Assembly (NCBI GenBank): GCA_026692825.1
Contig: JAPLOC010001334.1
Span: forward strand, 1 to 5,965
Source: Planctomycetota bacterium
GTDB lineage: Bacteria > Planctomycetota > Planctomycetia > Planctomycetales > Planctomycetaceae
Reading direction: 5' to 3'
Length of the DNA stretch: 5,965 nucleotides
The position numbers were made by a program, and so were the translations under genes. Of the stretch, positions 1 to 5,845 are shown in pieces (position 1 is the first letter of the stretch; each line of letters starts with the position of its first letter). The notes beneath the pieces were generated by a model. The model had not been told where the DNA came from. It saw nothing but the letters and a program-made list of their open reading frames with translations, and did no database searches.

Positions 1-381
1 AAGGGATTGGGCCGTAAGTGGAATTGCAGATTTGTATCATACGGCAAGGGAAATCACTGCCAGGCCCACCGACTGGCTGCGTCGCCGTTGGGTGGGGCCG
101 TCTTGCCGTGCAGGCAGTCATGTTCGGCGGCAACCAGTACTTTATGGATCTGGCGAAGGTCAACTTGGTGTCGGCGGAGTCGGCAGTCTGACTGCCGATC
201 TTCTTCTGGGGCGCGCGGCGGCCTCGAGTTCGGGATCGGTCGGCCGATGCAGCAAATCGACATTCAAATCGCAGCGATTGCCATGACTCTTGGAAAATGC
301 ACGGTTGTTTCCAGCGACAGTGACCTTGCCGCAGTACCCGGACTGAAGGTCGAGAACTGGGTTGCAGGTGGCACGCCCTGA
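1..381 (+). pseudogene. Remnant of a VapC-like PIN-domain toxin, frameshifted
   Basis: PIN-domain VapC toxins are Mg-dependent ribonucleases usually paired with an antitoxin. Three pieces in two frames match the family in order. Frame 2 from position 2 reads AVSGIADLYHTAREITARP, like the second PIN motif (xSxITxAELYxGAxxSxRP), with Asp in place of the usual catalytic Glu. Frame 1 from about 97 reads GGAVLPCRQSCSAATSTLW, like the middle VLPFDxxxAxxYxxLW segment. Frame 1 from 238 to the TGA at 379-381 reads GRPMQQIDIQIAAIA, then a VVSSDSDL segment and PGLKVENW, which is the typical C-terminus with the acidic cluster. The first catalytic Asp lies left of the window or is lost. About 90 nt separate the TLW and GRP segments where the family has roughly 30, so an insertion is likely there. 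No antitoxin is visible. Assignment to the PIN family is fairly sure from the C-terminus; the path of the frameshifts is inferred. Confidence 0.7.
180..198. repeat. Perfect 9-bp inverted repeat inside the PIN remnant
   Basis: TCGGCAGTC and GACTGCCGA flank a single T at 189, making a near-perfect palindrome. It sits in the part of the PIN remnant that appears to be extra sequence compared with the family, so it may belong to whatever insertion disrupted the gene. It could also be chance in GC-rich DNA. Confidence 0.5.
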
Positions 382-438
382 GCGTTTAATGGATGGATGC
401 TGGCTCCCATTCAACCCTCACCCCCTTCCAGTTGAATC

Positions 439-924
439 ATGCAGAATCCTGAACCGCAGAGCGAACATCGGTGGCTCCAACGACTCGTCGGCGAATGGAC
501 GATGGAAGCCGAATTCAGCATGGCACCAGATCAGCCCCCCACCAAAACGACCGGAGCCTAGAACGTCCGATCGCTGGGAGGACTTTGGACGATTGGCGAA
601 TTGGAAGGGGGAATGACCGGCGGCGACACGGACCGGTCCATCATGACGCTCGGCTTCGATCCCGCGAAACAGCGTTTCGTGGGAACCTTCCTGGCCTCGT
701 GCATGACGTATCTCTGGGTATACAACGGGTCGCTCGACCCCAGCGGAAATCTCCTCACGCTGGACACCGAAGGCCCCAGCTTCAGTGGTGACGGCACGCT
801 GGCAAAATACCAGGACATCATCGAGTTCCTGGGTGAGGATCACCGAACGCTCTCCTCGCAGTTTCTTGGCACCGATGGGGTGTGGCAGCGATTCATGACG
901 GCTCATTACCGCCGGAAGGTGTAG
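439..924 (+). pseudogene. DUF1579 family gene interrupted by one in-frame TAG
   Basis: One frame runs from ATG 439 to TAG 922-924 (161 codons), broken only by a TAG at 559-561 (codon 41). A TGA lies two codons before the ATG, which fixes the start. The conceptual protein matches DUF1579 along its whole length: RWLQRLVGEWTMEAE near the N-terminus, VRSLGGLWTIGELEG straight after the stop, then SIMTLGFDPAKQRFVGTF, LTLDTEGPSFSGDG, KYQDIIEF and FMTAHYRRK at the C-terminus. Related proteins, as I recall them, carry Glu at the interrupted position, so a single GAG-to-TAG change would explain it. DUF1579 proteins are small and of unknown function. Internal restarts at TTG 601 or ATG 613 would give about 103-107 residues lacking the conserved N-terminal third. 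I see no Shine-Dalgarno at 439. It could be a recent pseudogene, a sequencing error or, less likely, readthrough. Confidence 0.85.
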
Positions 925-1168
925 TACGACAATCGGGACGGAGTTGATTCCGTGGGGGGGGGGGAGGCCATAGGTAATACGGCGTCAAGACGCAAACGGC
1001 TCGACGCCGCCACAAGGCCTGGCGAGCGGTCCGGCGTCAGCCGACCGGTTTTTGGCGTCGATGTCGCACTGCGCGCCGCCGGGGCCGAAAACCCGGCCCG
1101 CCGCGGCGGGACGCCGGCCGGCTCGCCTGCGCGACGTTGTCAACGGAACAACGAAGGACGGAACGGGG
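925..1168. other. Intergenic stretch with G run and GC-rich hairpins
   Basis: I recognise no protein in any frame. An 11-base G run lies at 954-964. Positions 1079-1110 hold nested inverted repeats, including a perfect 14-base palindrome CCCGCCGCGGCGGG (1097-1110) and, on the minus strand, GGGCCG/CGGCCC around a GGTTTT loop (1083-1100). These lie about 60-90 nt past the stop of the minus-strand DUF1499 gene and could act as its transcription end. There is no U-tract after the stems, so a standard intrinsic terminator cannot be claimed. Confidence 0.4.
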
Positions 1169-1888
1169 TCAGGTCTCCAACTTCGCGATGAACGCGTTGA
1201 TCCTGCGGGCGTTCGTCCCGACGTCGCTCTTTCCCACCCGTGAAACCGAGCGAACATCGACCCGGGTTCCCGTTGGCGACGGCGTGAGTCGCACGACGAC
1301 GTCGTCTTTGAAACCGAACCAAAAGGTCGTGTCCGTCGCTTCGATTCGCTGCGTCGTCGGATTCGAATCGACGATCTCCCAACCCATTTCCCGCGCGGCT
1401 TGCAAGGCCCTCGGAAACGCCGCGGCGGGTGGCCCCTTGAGCGCCCCCGGCTTCAGATCGGGATACCCGAGATGCTGTTGCCGAGCGAGTTCCAGACCGC
1501 CGTATTCCGACGCGTTCTCGGCCCCCCGCCGCAGCGGCAGAATCGCCTCAAACAACGGCGGCGTCTCGGTGTCGGTTGAGATGTCGTGAATGTAAGGCAC
1601 GCTGTCGAGATTGCGTTTCCATATCAGCGTCACGGAAAGAACCGCGCTGGCAACGACCAGCCCGACGATCGACACAGTCCGCCCCATGAGCGACAGTTCC
1701 CAGAATGAAATCGCCAGTCCGACGAGGCAGACCGCGATCGCGGCGAGGCTGATCATGGCCGCCGCTTTCACCATCGCCAGCCCGGTCTTGAAACTCCACC
1801 AACCAAGACGGAATCCAGGACCGGAAGCGCCCACGGAAACCAATCCAAAGACGGCGATCGTCGCCCCCAAATAGCTGACCAAGTTCAT
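1169..1888 (-). CDS. Membrane-anchored DUF1499 domain protein
   Basis: The 239-residue protein has three likely membrane helices (about residues 5-21, 41-61 and 71-90) followed by a DUF1499 domain (about 98-237). Domain hallmarks include VPYIHDISTDTETPP at its start, then AAREMGWEIVD, RIEATDTTFWFGFKDDVVVR, and the closing VDVRSVSRVGKSDVGTNARR. DUF1499 has no established biochemical role; several members carry N-terminal membrane segments like this one, which puts the conserved domain at the membrane surface. ATG 1888 is well supported: on the minus strand AAGGA lies 6 nt before it, partly overlapping the TAA of the upstream gene. Only 9 nt separate the two genes, so they are almost certainly one operon with coupled translation. 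The frame is intact and codon use resembles the neighbours. The family call is secure; the function is unknown. Confidence 0.9.
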   Translation of the reverse strand: MNLVSYLGATIAVFGLVSVGASGPGFRLGWWSFKTGLAMVKAAAMISLAAIAVCLVGLAISFWELSLMGRTVSIVGLVVASAVLSVTLIWKRNLDSVPYIHDISTDTETPPLFEAILPLRRGAENASEYGGLELARQQHLGYPDLKPGALKGPPAAAFPRALQAAREMGWEIVDSNPTTQRIEATDTTFWFGFKDDVVVRLTPSPTGTRVDVRSVSRVGKSDVGTNARRINAFIAKLET

Positions 1889-1894
1889 TGTGAT

Positions 1895-1899
1895 TCCTT
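1895..1899 (-). promoter_or_regulatory. Shine-Dalgarno AAGGA of the DUF1499 gene
   Basis: Minus-strand reading is TAAGGAATCACAATG. The AAGGA lies 6 nt before the ATG and shares two bases with the TAA stop (1898-1900) of the upstream small membrane gene. This geometry favours translational coupling and fixes the start at 1888. Confidence 0.75.
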
Positions 1900-2131
1900 A
1901 TGCGGAAACTTTGCGGGAGCCGGCGAAAAGGAGCAGCGCGCCGACGGCGATCACGCCCCCCCCCAAAATGGGGGGCACGGGCCAGGTTTTGTTCGACTCG
2001 GAGGTGGCGGTGACCGGCCCGATATCGATCACCACGTCGCGGCTCACATAGGGGATCCCGCGGTAGAACAAGGCGACGGCCCCCACCGCGATGAGAAGCA
2101 CGCCAATGACAATCAGTACGCTGTTCCGCAT
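1898..2131 (-). CDS. Small two-helix membrane protein, DUF3185-like
   Basis: The 77-residue protein has two membrane helices (about residues 3-22 and 53-72). The short linker contains YVSRDVVIDIGPVTATSES, followed by WPVPPILGGG. The pattern of helix, tyrosine/arginine turn, D-x-GP-x-x-A-T, then P-x-PPILG entering a second helix resembles the DUF3185 family of small planctomycete and proteobacterial membrane proteins. No catalytic residues are seen and no function is known. ATG 2131 is preferred over an in-frame GTG at 2140, which would add only three residues; the Shine-Dalgarno is weak (GGA about 11 nt upstream). It is the first gene of a two-gene unit with the DUF1499 gene. I see no good promoter directly in front of it, so transcription may come through the structured RNA region to its right. 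Family assignment is from memory of the motif. Confidence 0.75.
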   Translation of the reverse strand: MRNSVLIVIGVLLIAVGAVALFYRGIPYVSRDVVIDIGPVTATSESNKTWPVPPILGGGVIAVGALLLFAGSRKVSA

Positions 2132-2217
2132 GGCGATCACAATCCAAGAGTATTTGAAGAAGGGATTTGCACGCTTAGGTCACCGGACGCATCACCGGAG
2201 TGCGCCCGGGGGAAAAC

Positions 2218-2264
2218 AAAAAAGCCGACGTGTGGGAACACAGGGTATTCCCACACGTCGGCTT
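2218..2264 (-). terminator. Strong intrinsic terminator, minus strand
   Basis: Two 17-base arms (2222-2238 and 2248-2264) are perfectly complementary around a 9-nt loop (2239-2247). Read on the minus strand the stem is followed by TTTTTTGTTTT (2223 down to 2213), a classic U-tract. On the plus strand no U-tract follows the stem, so the direction is clear. It lies about 82 nt before the ATG of the DUF3185-like gene with no protein gene immediately upstream on that strand. It therefore ends either a small RNA or a regulated leader. Confidence 0.88.
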
Positions 2265-2375
2265 ACTTCTTACGGAGCCTCCCCCCCCTGATTCGGGAGG
2301 GGCTGCTCTGAATTGAGTCATCCGAGAACCAACGCGGACATTCGCAGTCCGCCTGCCGAAGCAATCGCTCGGCGT
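2218..2375 (-). ncRNA. Candidate structured small RNA or attenuating leader (about 158 nt)
   Basis: The call rests on a near-ideal promoter just upstream, a strong terminator at the end, and dense secondary structure between. In RNA order there are four hairpins. The first (2373-2355) has a GCCGA/UCGGC stem extended by GC/GC around GAUU. The second (2352-2334) is a perfect GCGGAC/GUCCGC stem with a 7-nt loop. The third (2308-2275) has a GAGC/GCUC base, a symmetric AG/AG internal loop able to form G-A pairs, and an upper stem of CCCCUCCC with eight G. The fourth is the 17-bp terminator. About 25 nt (2333-2309) between the second and third hairpins look unpaired and could contact a target; they include CUCGG, complementary to CCGAG of the first hairpin, which allows an alternative fold. 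I found no known riboswitch, SRP RNA, tmRNA or RNase P signature. The start is taken as 7 nt past the -10 box. It may be a free small RNA or a leader controlling the DUF3185-like and DUF1499 genes. Confidence 0.55.
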
Positions 2376-2381
2376 ATGTGG

Positions 2382-2410
2382 ATTATAACATTCGTTACAA
2401 GTGAATTCAA
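2382..2410 (-). promoter_or_regulatory. Sigma70-type promoter, minus strand
   Basis: On the minus strand TTGAAT (2410-2405) is followed by a 17-nt spacer and a perfect TATAAT (2387-2382). The -35 matches consensus at four of six positions and the spacing is optimal. The predicted start is near 2375. It points into the structured RNA and then the DUF3185-like/DUF1499 pair. AT content here is clearly higher than in the surrounding DNA. Confidence 0.75.
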
Positions 2411-2699
2411 GGAGCGACGCAGGGCGACGCCGCATTTATTGCACGGCGATCCGCGCATCTGGTTGGGACAAAAGGTTCTGGTCTCTGTTCTGGTGCGTCC
2501 CTGTGGACTTGACAAAGTGCGGGGATCCGCTTGGGCGACATTCACGGGCGCAACGCGCGACAGCGCGGCGGATTCGGGAGGTGTTGTGCGCCGATTTACG
2601 GTTTGATGCGATTCTGGGCCAAGCGTTTGGTGATGGCGGAAGGTAGAATGAACGGACGTAGATCTATCATAGACACAACCGTCCTCCCACGCAGGATCC
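2411..2699. other. Intergenic region upstream of the esterase gene, no gene recognised
   Basis: Open frames cross this stretch on both strands but none gives a recognisable protein or a sensible start. It must hold the promoter of the plus-strand esterase gene. TAGAAT at 2644-2649 resembles a -10 box but lacks a -35 at the right distance. TTGACA at 2509-2514 is a perfect -35 box without a -10. Confidence 0.4.
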
Positions 2700-2703
2700 A
2701 GGA
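2700..2703 (+). promoter_or_regulatory. Shine-Dalgarno AGGA of the esterase gene
   Basis: AGGA lies 8 nt before the GTG at 2712 and supports that non-ATG start. The bases AGGAATCACA are the same ten that precede the DUF1499 ATG on the other strand. Confidence 0.6.
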
Positions 2704-2711
2704 ATCACACG

Positions 2712-5700
2712 GTGAAACCCATTTCGTCCACGAATTCGCTGCGGGCCCTCGTGCTGTTCTTCTGCGCCGTTGTAATCCCGCTGATCGTTTCGCTACCCGG
2801 CGCTGCGGCGGATCAACCGGCCATAGACTCCCGGAACTATCGCGACTGGAAACATTCGGGCTCGTTTTTTCTGCTGACGACGCCAGAAGGGGCCGACCTG
2901 CCGGCCGACACCTCGGTCGAAGAGTTCCCCGTACTCGTGCGGCTGCACACCGACTTCTTTGATTTTCGTCAGGCGAAATCCCACGGTGAAGATGTGCGGT
3001 TTTCATCAGGCACGGGCGAGCGGCTCGCGTACCAGATCGAAGAATGGGATGCGGCTGGGGGAACCGCCAGCATCTGGGTGCGGATTCCAAAAATCCAGGG
3101 AAACGCCCGGCAGTCGATTCAACTGCACTGGGGCAACCCCGATGCCAAAAGCGAATCGAACGGCCGGGGGGTGTTCAACTCATCCAATGGCTATCTGGGA
3201 GTCTTCCACATGAACGACCCGGTGACGGATGAGACCGGCACTCTGGAAACGAAAGACACCGGCACGACCGAAGTTCGGGGCATGGTCGGTTCGGCGCGGC
3301 ATTTTCCCGGGGGGCGTGGTGTCTTCTGCGGTGACAAGATCACCGGGTTTCCTACAGGCTCCAGCCCCAACACCACCACAGCCTGGATTCGATCGGAAGA
3401 GGCCAACGCCCGCGTTTTGGGCTGGGGCAACGAAGCGCCGCAGGGAAAGGTGATCTTGAATTTTCGGAGTCCACCCCACATTCGTATGGAGTGCTATTTC
3501 TCGGGTGCCGACGTCGCCAGCCGGACCCCCGTGCGGAAGTCCGAGTGGATCCACGTCGTGCATACCTACGAGAAGGGGGAATCTCTGCTGTACGTGAACG
3601 GAGTTCTCGACGGTGCCTCGAAAACCGCTTCCGCCCCGCTCGCGATCAAGAGCCCGGCGCGAATGTGGATCGGCGGCTGGTACGACGTGTACGATTTCAG
3701 CGGCGATGTCGACGAAGTTCGCATCGCCAACGTGGTTCGTTCGGCCGATTGGGCTCGACTCGAGTACGAGAATCAGAAACCGTTGCAGACTCTGGTTGGC
3801 CCCGTGGTGCGATCGGGCGACGTGTTCTCGGTTTCGGCTGAAAGGCTGGACGTGACCGAGGGGCAGAGCGCAACGGTCTCGGCAGAGGCGGGGGGCGCGC
3901 AAAAGGTTTATTGGATTCTCCAGCGTGGCGGGAAAAACAAGGTCGTTGCCGTCGACCGATTGAACTATTCGTTCGACGCTGGTCGGGTCGCCGGTGACGA
4001 AACCGCAAAGCTGACTTTCAAAGCGATCTACGCCAACGAAATCAAGACGCGAGACATCGCGATCGCGATTCGAGAAGTCCTTCCCGAACCAAAGTTCACC
4101 TTGAGCGCGCCCAACGCTTGGGACGGACGGCGGACGATCGAAGTGGCGGCACAGATCTCCAACCTGGCCGCGATGCGGGAGAAGGGGGTTGGCGACGTGA
4201 AAGTCCACTGGGCCGCCACCGGCGTACCGGTCATCAAGACAGAGGGGGACGGCAAATTGATTCTCAGTCGCTCACAAAACAGCGGCAAGCTGACCGTGAC
4301 CGCGACGATCAGCAACGGCGGGCAGGCGGTCACGCAGACATTCGAGATCGCCGTTCAAGAGCCACCGCACGATGCGTGGGTCGTACGGACTCCCGACAAA
4401 GACGAGAAACCGGTCGACGGCCAGTTCTATGCCCGCGACGACAAAAACGAAGGAATGCTGCACTACAACGGCGCTTTGACCCAGGCTGCCGACGAGGTCT
4501 TCCTGAAGCTCTATGCCGACGACGAGCTCATCACAACCTTCAGTCAGAAACCGCAGGCCGACAGGTCGTACGCGTTCGCCGTCAAACTGAAGCCCGGTCT
4601 CATTCGTTACAGGGTCGAGCTGGGAACGAAAAACGGCGGCGTCGAGACGGTTCAGGAAACGGCTGACAATCTTGTGTGCGGCGACGCCTATCTCATCGAG
4701 GGACAGTCGAACGCGGTCGCAACCGACTGGGCTGGGGAAAAGAGCGAAGAACCGAGCGAGTGGATTCGCAGCTTCGGTTCCCTGGGAGGGGATGGTGCCA
4801 AGGGGTGGGGGACGGCGGTCCGCCGCGAAGGGGGCCATTGGCAGATCGGGTATTGGGGCATGGACCTCGCCCGGCATCTCGTCGACGCCTATCAGGTGCC
4901 GGTCTGCATCATCAACGGCGCTGTCGGGGGGACACGGATTGACCAGCATCAGCCGAACCCGAACGACCCCGCCGATCAGCGCACGATCTTCGGGCGCTGG
5001 TTGAAACGGGTGCAGCAGGCGCGACTGACGCATGGGATCCGCGGTGTACTGTGGCACCAGGGGGAAGCCGATCAGGGAGCCGACGGACCCGACGGCGGGT
5101 ACGGCAGTGCAACCTACGAGCAGTACTTTCTCGATATGGCCGCGGCCTGGAAGCAGCACCTGCCGAACATTCAGCACTATTACCTCTTTCAGATCTGGCC
5201 CAACGCCTGCAGCCAGGGGGGAACCCGCCACAGCGACATGTTGCGCGACGTACAGCGTCGACTGCCACGGCTGTTTTCCCACATGAGCGTGATGTCGACC
5301 GTGGGCATCAAACCCGAAGGCCCCTGCCACTACCCGACCGATGGCTACGCCGAAATGGCGCGGCTGTTGATTCCCCTGGTCGAGCGAGACAATTATGGAA
5401 AGCGGTTTGACAAGCCGATCACGGCGGCCGACCTTAAAAGCGCTCGCTATTCGAGCGACCGCCGGGACGAAATCGTGCTGGAGTTCGACCAGCCGATGGC
5501 CTGGGAAGATTCTGTGGCCAGCCAGTTCAGTCTCGACGGCGCAGAGGTCAAGGTTCAGTCGGGATCGGCCTCAGGAGTGAACATCACGTTGAAGCTCCCG
5601 GCCCCGTCGGAAGCGACGACCATCACCTATTTGGTCGACAGACGGTGGAATCCGAACGCGCTGCTGTACGGCAGGAACGGCATTGCCGCGCTGACGTTTT

Positions 5701-5741
5701 GCGAAGTGCCGATCGCCCCCGCGAAGACTGCCAATCGATAG
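2712..5741 (+). CDS. Secreted multidomain esterase: DUF2341, LamG-like, Ig-like, SASA/SGNH
   Basis: The 1009-residue protein starts at GTG 2712, backed by AGGA 8 nt upstream and by a signal peptide beginning directly there (hydrophobic core about 12-28, likely cleavage after the AAA at 31-33). Domains in order: DUF2341 (about 73-142, FPVLVRLHTDFFDF to LHWGNP); a concanavalin/LamG-like domain (about 155-360, with WIHVVHTYEKG, LYVNGVLDG and FSGDVDEVRIANVVRSADW); two Ig-like beta domains (about 370-458 and 460-550); a further beta domain (about 553-655); an SGNH-type carbohydrate esterase of the SASA/sialate O-acetylesterase family (about 656-895); and a C-terminal beta domain (about 905-1000). 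Catalytic landmarks are Ser666 in GQSN, Gly740 in GGTR, the WHQGEAD block at 781-787, and His873 in CHYPTDGY. The Asp usually three residues before the His is not there; Glu869 is the nearest acid. It probably deacetylates extracellular polysaccharide after binding it through the LamG-like domain. The true substrate cannot be read from sequence; sialic acid is only the family name. No sulfatase or glycosidase gene is adjacent. Confidence 0.9.
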   Translation: MKPISSTNSLRALVLFFCAVVIPLIVSLPGAAADQPAIDSRNYRDWKHSGSFFLLTTPEGADLPADTSVEEFPVLVRLHTDFFDFRQAKSHGEDVRFSSGTGERLAYQIEEWDAAGGTASIWVRIPKIQGNARQSIQLHWGNPDAKSESNGRGVFNSSNGYLGVFHMNDPVTDETGTLETKDTGTTEVRGMVGSARHFPGGRGVFCGDKITGFPTGSSPNTTTAWIRSEEANARVLGWGNEAPQGKVILNFRSPPHIRMECYFSGADVASRTPVRKSEWIHVVHTYEKGESLLYVNGVLDGASKTASAPLAIKSPARMWIGGWYDVYDFSGDVDEVRIANVVRSADWARLEYENQKPLQTLVGPVVRSGDVFSVSAERLDVTEGQSATVSAEAGGAQKVYWILQRGGKNKVVAVDRLNYSFDAGRVAGDETAKLTFKAIYANEIKTRDIAIAIREVLPEPKFTLSAPNAWDGRRTIEVAAQISNLAAMREKGVGDVKVHWAATGVPVIKTEGDGKLILSRSQNSGKLTVTATISNGGQAVTQTFEIAVQEPPHDAWVVRTPDKDEKPVDGQFYARDDKNEGMLHYNGALTQAADEVFLKLYADDELITTFSQKPQADRSYAFAVKLKPGLIRYRVELGTKNGGVETVQETADNLVCGDAYLIEGQSNAVATDWAGEKSEEPSEWIRSFGSLGGDGAKGWGTAVRREGGHWQIGYWGMDLARHLVDAYQVPVCIINGAVGGTRIDQHQPNPNDPADQRTIFGRWLKRVQQARLTHGIRGVLWHQGEADQGADGPDGGYGSATYEQYFLDMAAAWKQHLPNIQHYYLFQIWPNACSQGGTRHSDMLRDVQRRLPRLFSHMSVMSTVGIKPEGPCHYPTDGYAEMARLLIPLVERDNYGKRFDKPITAADLKSARYSSDRRDEIVLEFDQPMAWEDSVASQFSLDGAEVKVQSGSASGVNITLKLPAPSEATTITYLVDRRWNPNALLYGRNGIAALTFCEVPIAPAKTANR

Positions 5742-5746
5742 AGAGT

Positions 5747-5761
5747 TCTGCGAAGCGCAGA
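5747..5761. repeat. Short hairpin just after the esterase stop
   Basis: TCTGCG and CGCAGA flank a 3-nt AAG loop, beginning 5 nt after the TAG. It could help end or protect the esterase transcript, but no U-tract follows. Confidence 0.35.
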
Positions 5762-5800
5762 TCAGAATTCGTCCTGGGGATGGGTCAGACTCTCGATGCA

Positions 5801-5816
5801 CGTCGAGAACTCGACG
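5801..5816. repeat. Perfect 7-bp inverted repeat
   Basis: CGTCGAG and CTCGACG flank AA. A short T run (5836-5840) lies 20 nt further on, too far for a normal intrinsic terminator of the plus-strand gene. It sits in the 3' exon of the group II intron, about 30 nt past the junction. Confidence 0.35.
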
Positions 5817-5845
5817 GGTCCGGAAAGCGACGTGATTTTTAAGCG

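Noticed and set aside
418..906. 162-codon minus-strand open frame across the DUF1579 region
   Set aside because: The plus-strand frame has strong family motifs throughout; the opposite frame is a shadow.
1548..2147. 199-codon minus-strand frame overlapping both membrane genes
   Set aside because: It is arginine-rich frame noise that overlaps two well-supported membrane protein genes.
2509..2514. Perfect TTGACA upstream of the esterase gene
   Set aside because: No -10-like hexamer lies 15-19 nt downstream; the position reads TGGGCG.
2313..2606. 97-codon plus-strand open frame overlapping the RNA promoter region
   Set aside because: The protein matches nothing I know, has no ribosome binding site, and crosses the strong minus-strand promoter; GC-rich DNA yields such frames by chance.
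2644..2649. TAGAAT as the -10 of the esterase promoter
   Set aside because: It is 5/6 to consensus, but no -35 is seen at the right spacing, so it is not listed as a promoter.
3180..4208. Long minus-strand open frames inside the esterase gene (also 4272-5330)
   Set aside because: They mirror a plus-strand gene with clear family motifs; their own translations show no recognisable domain.
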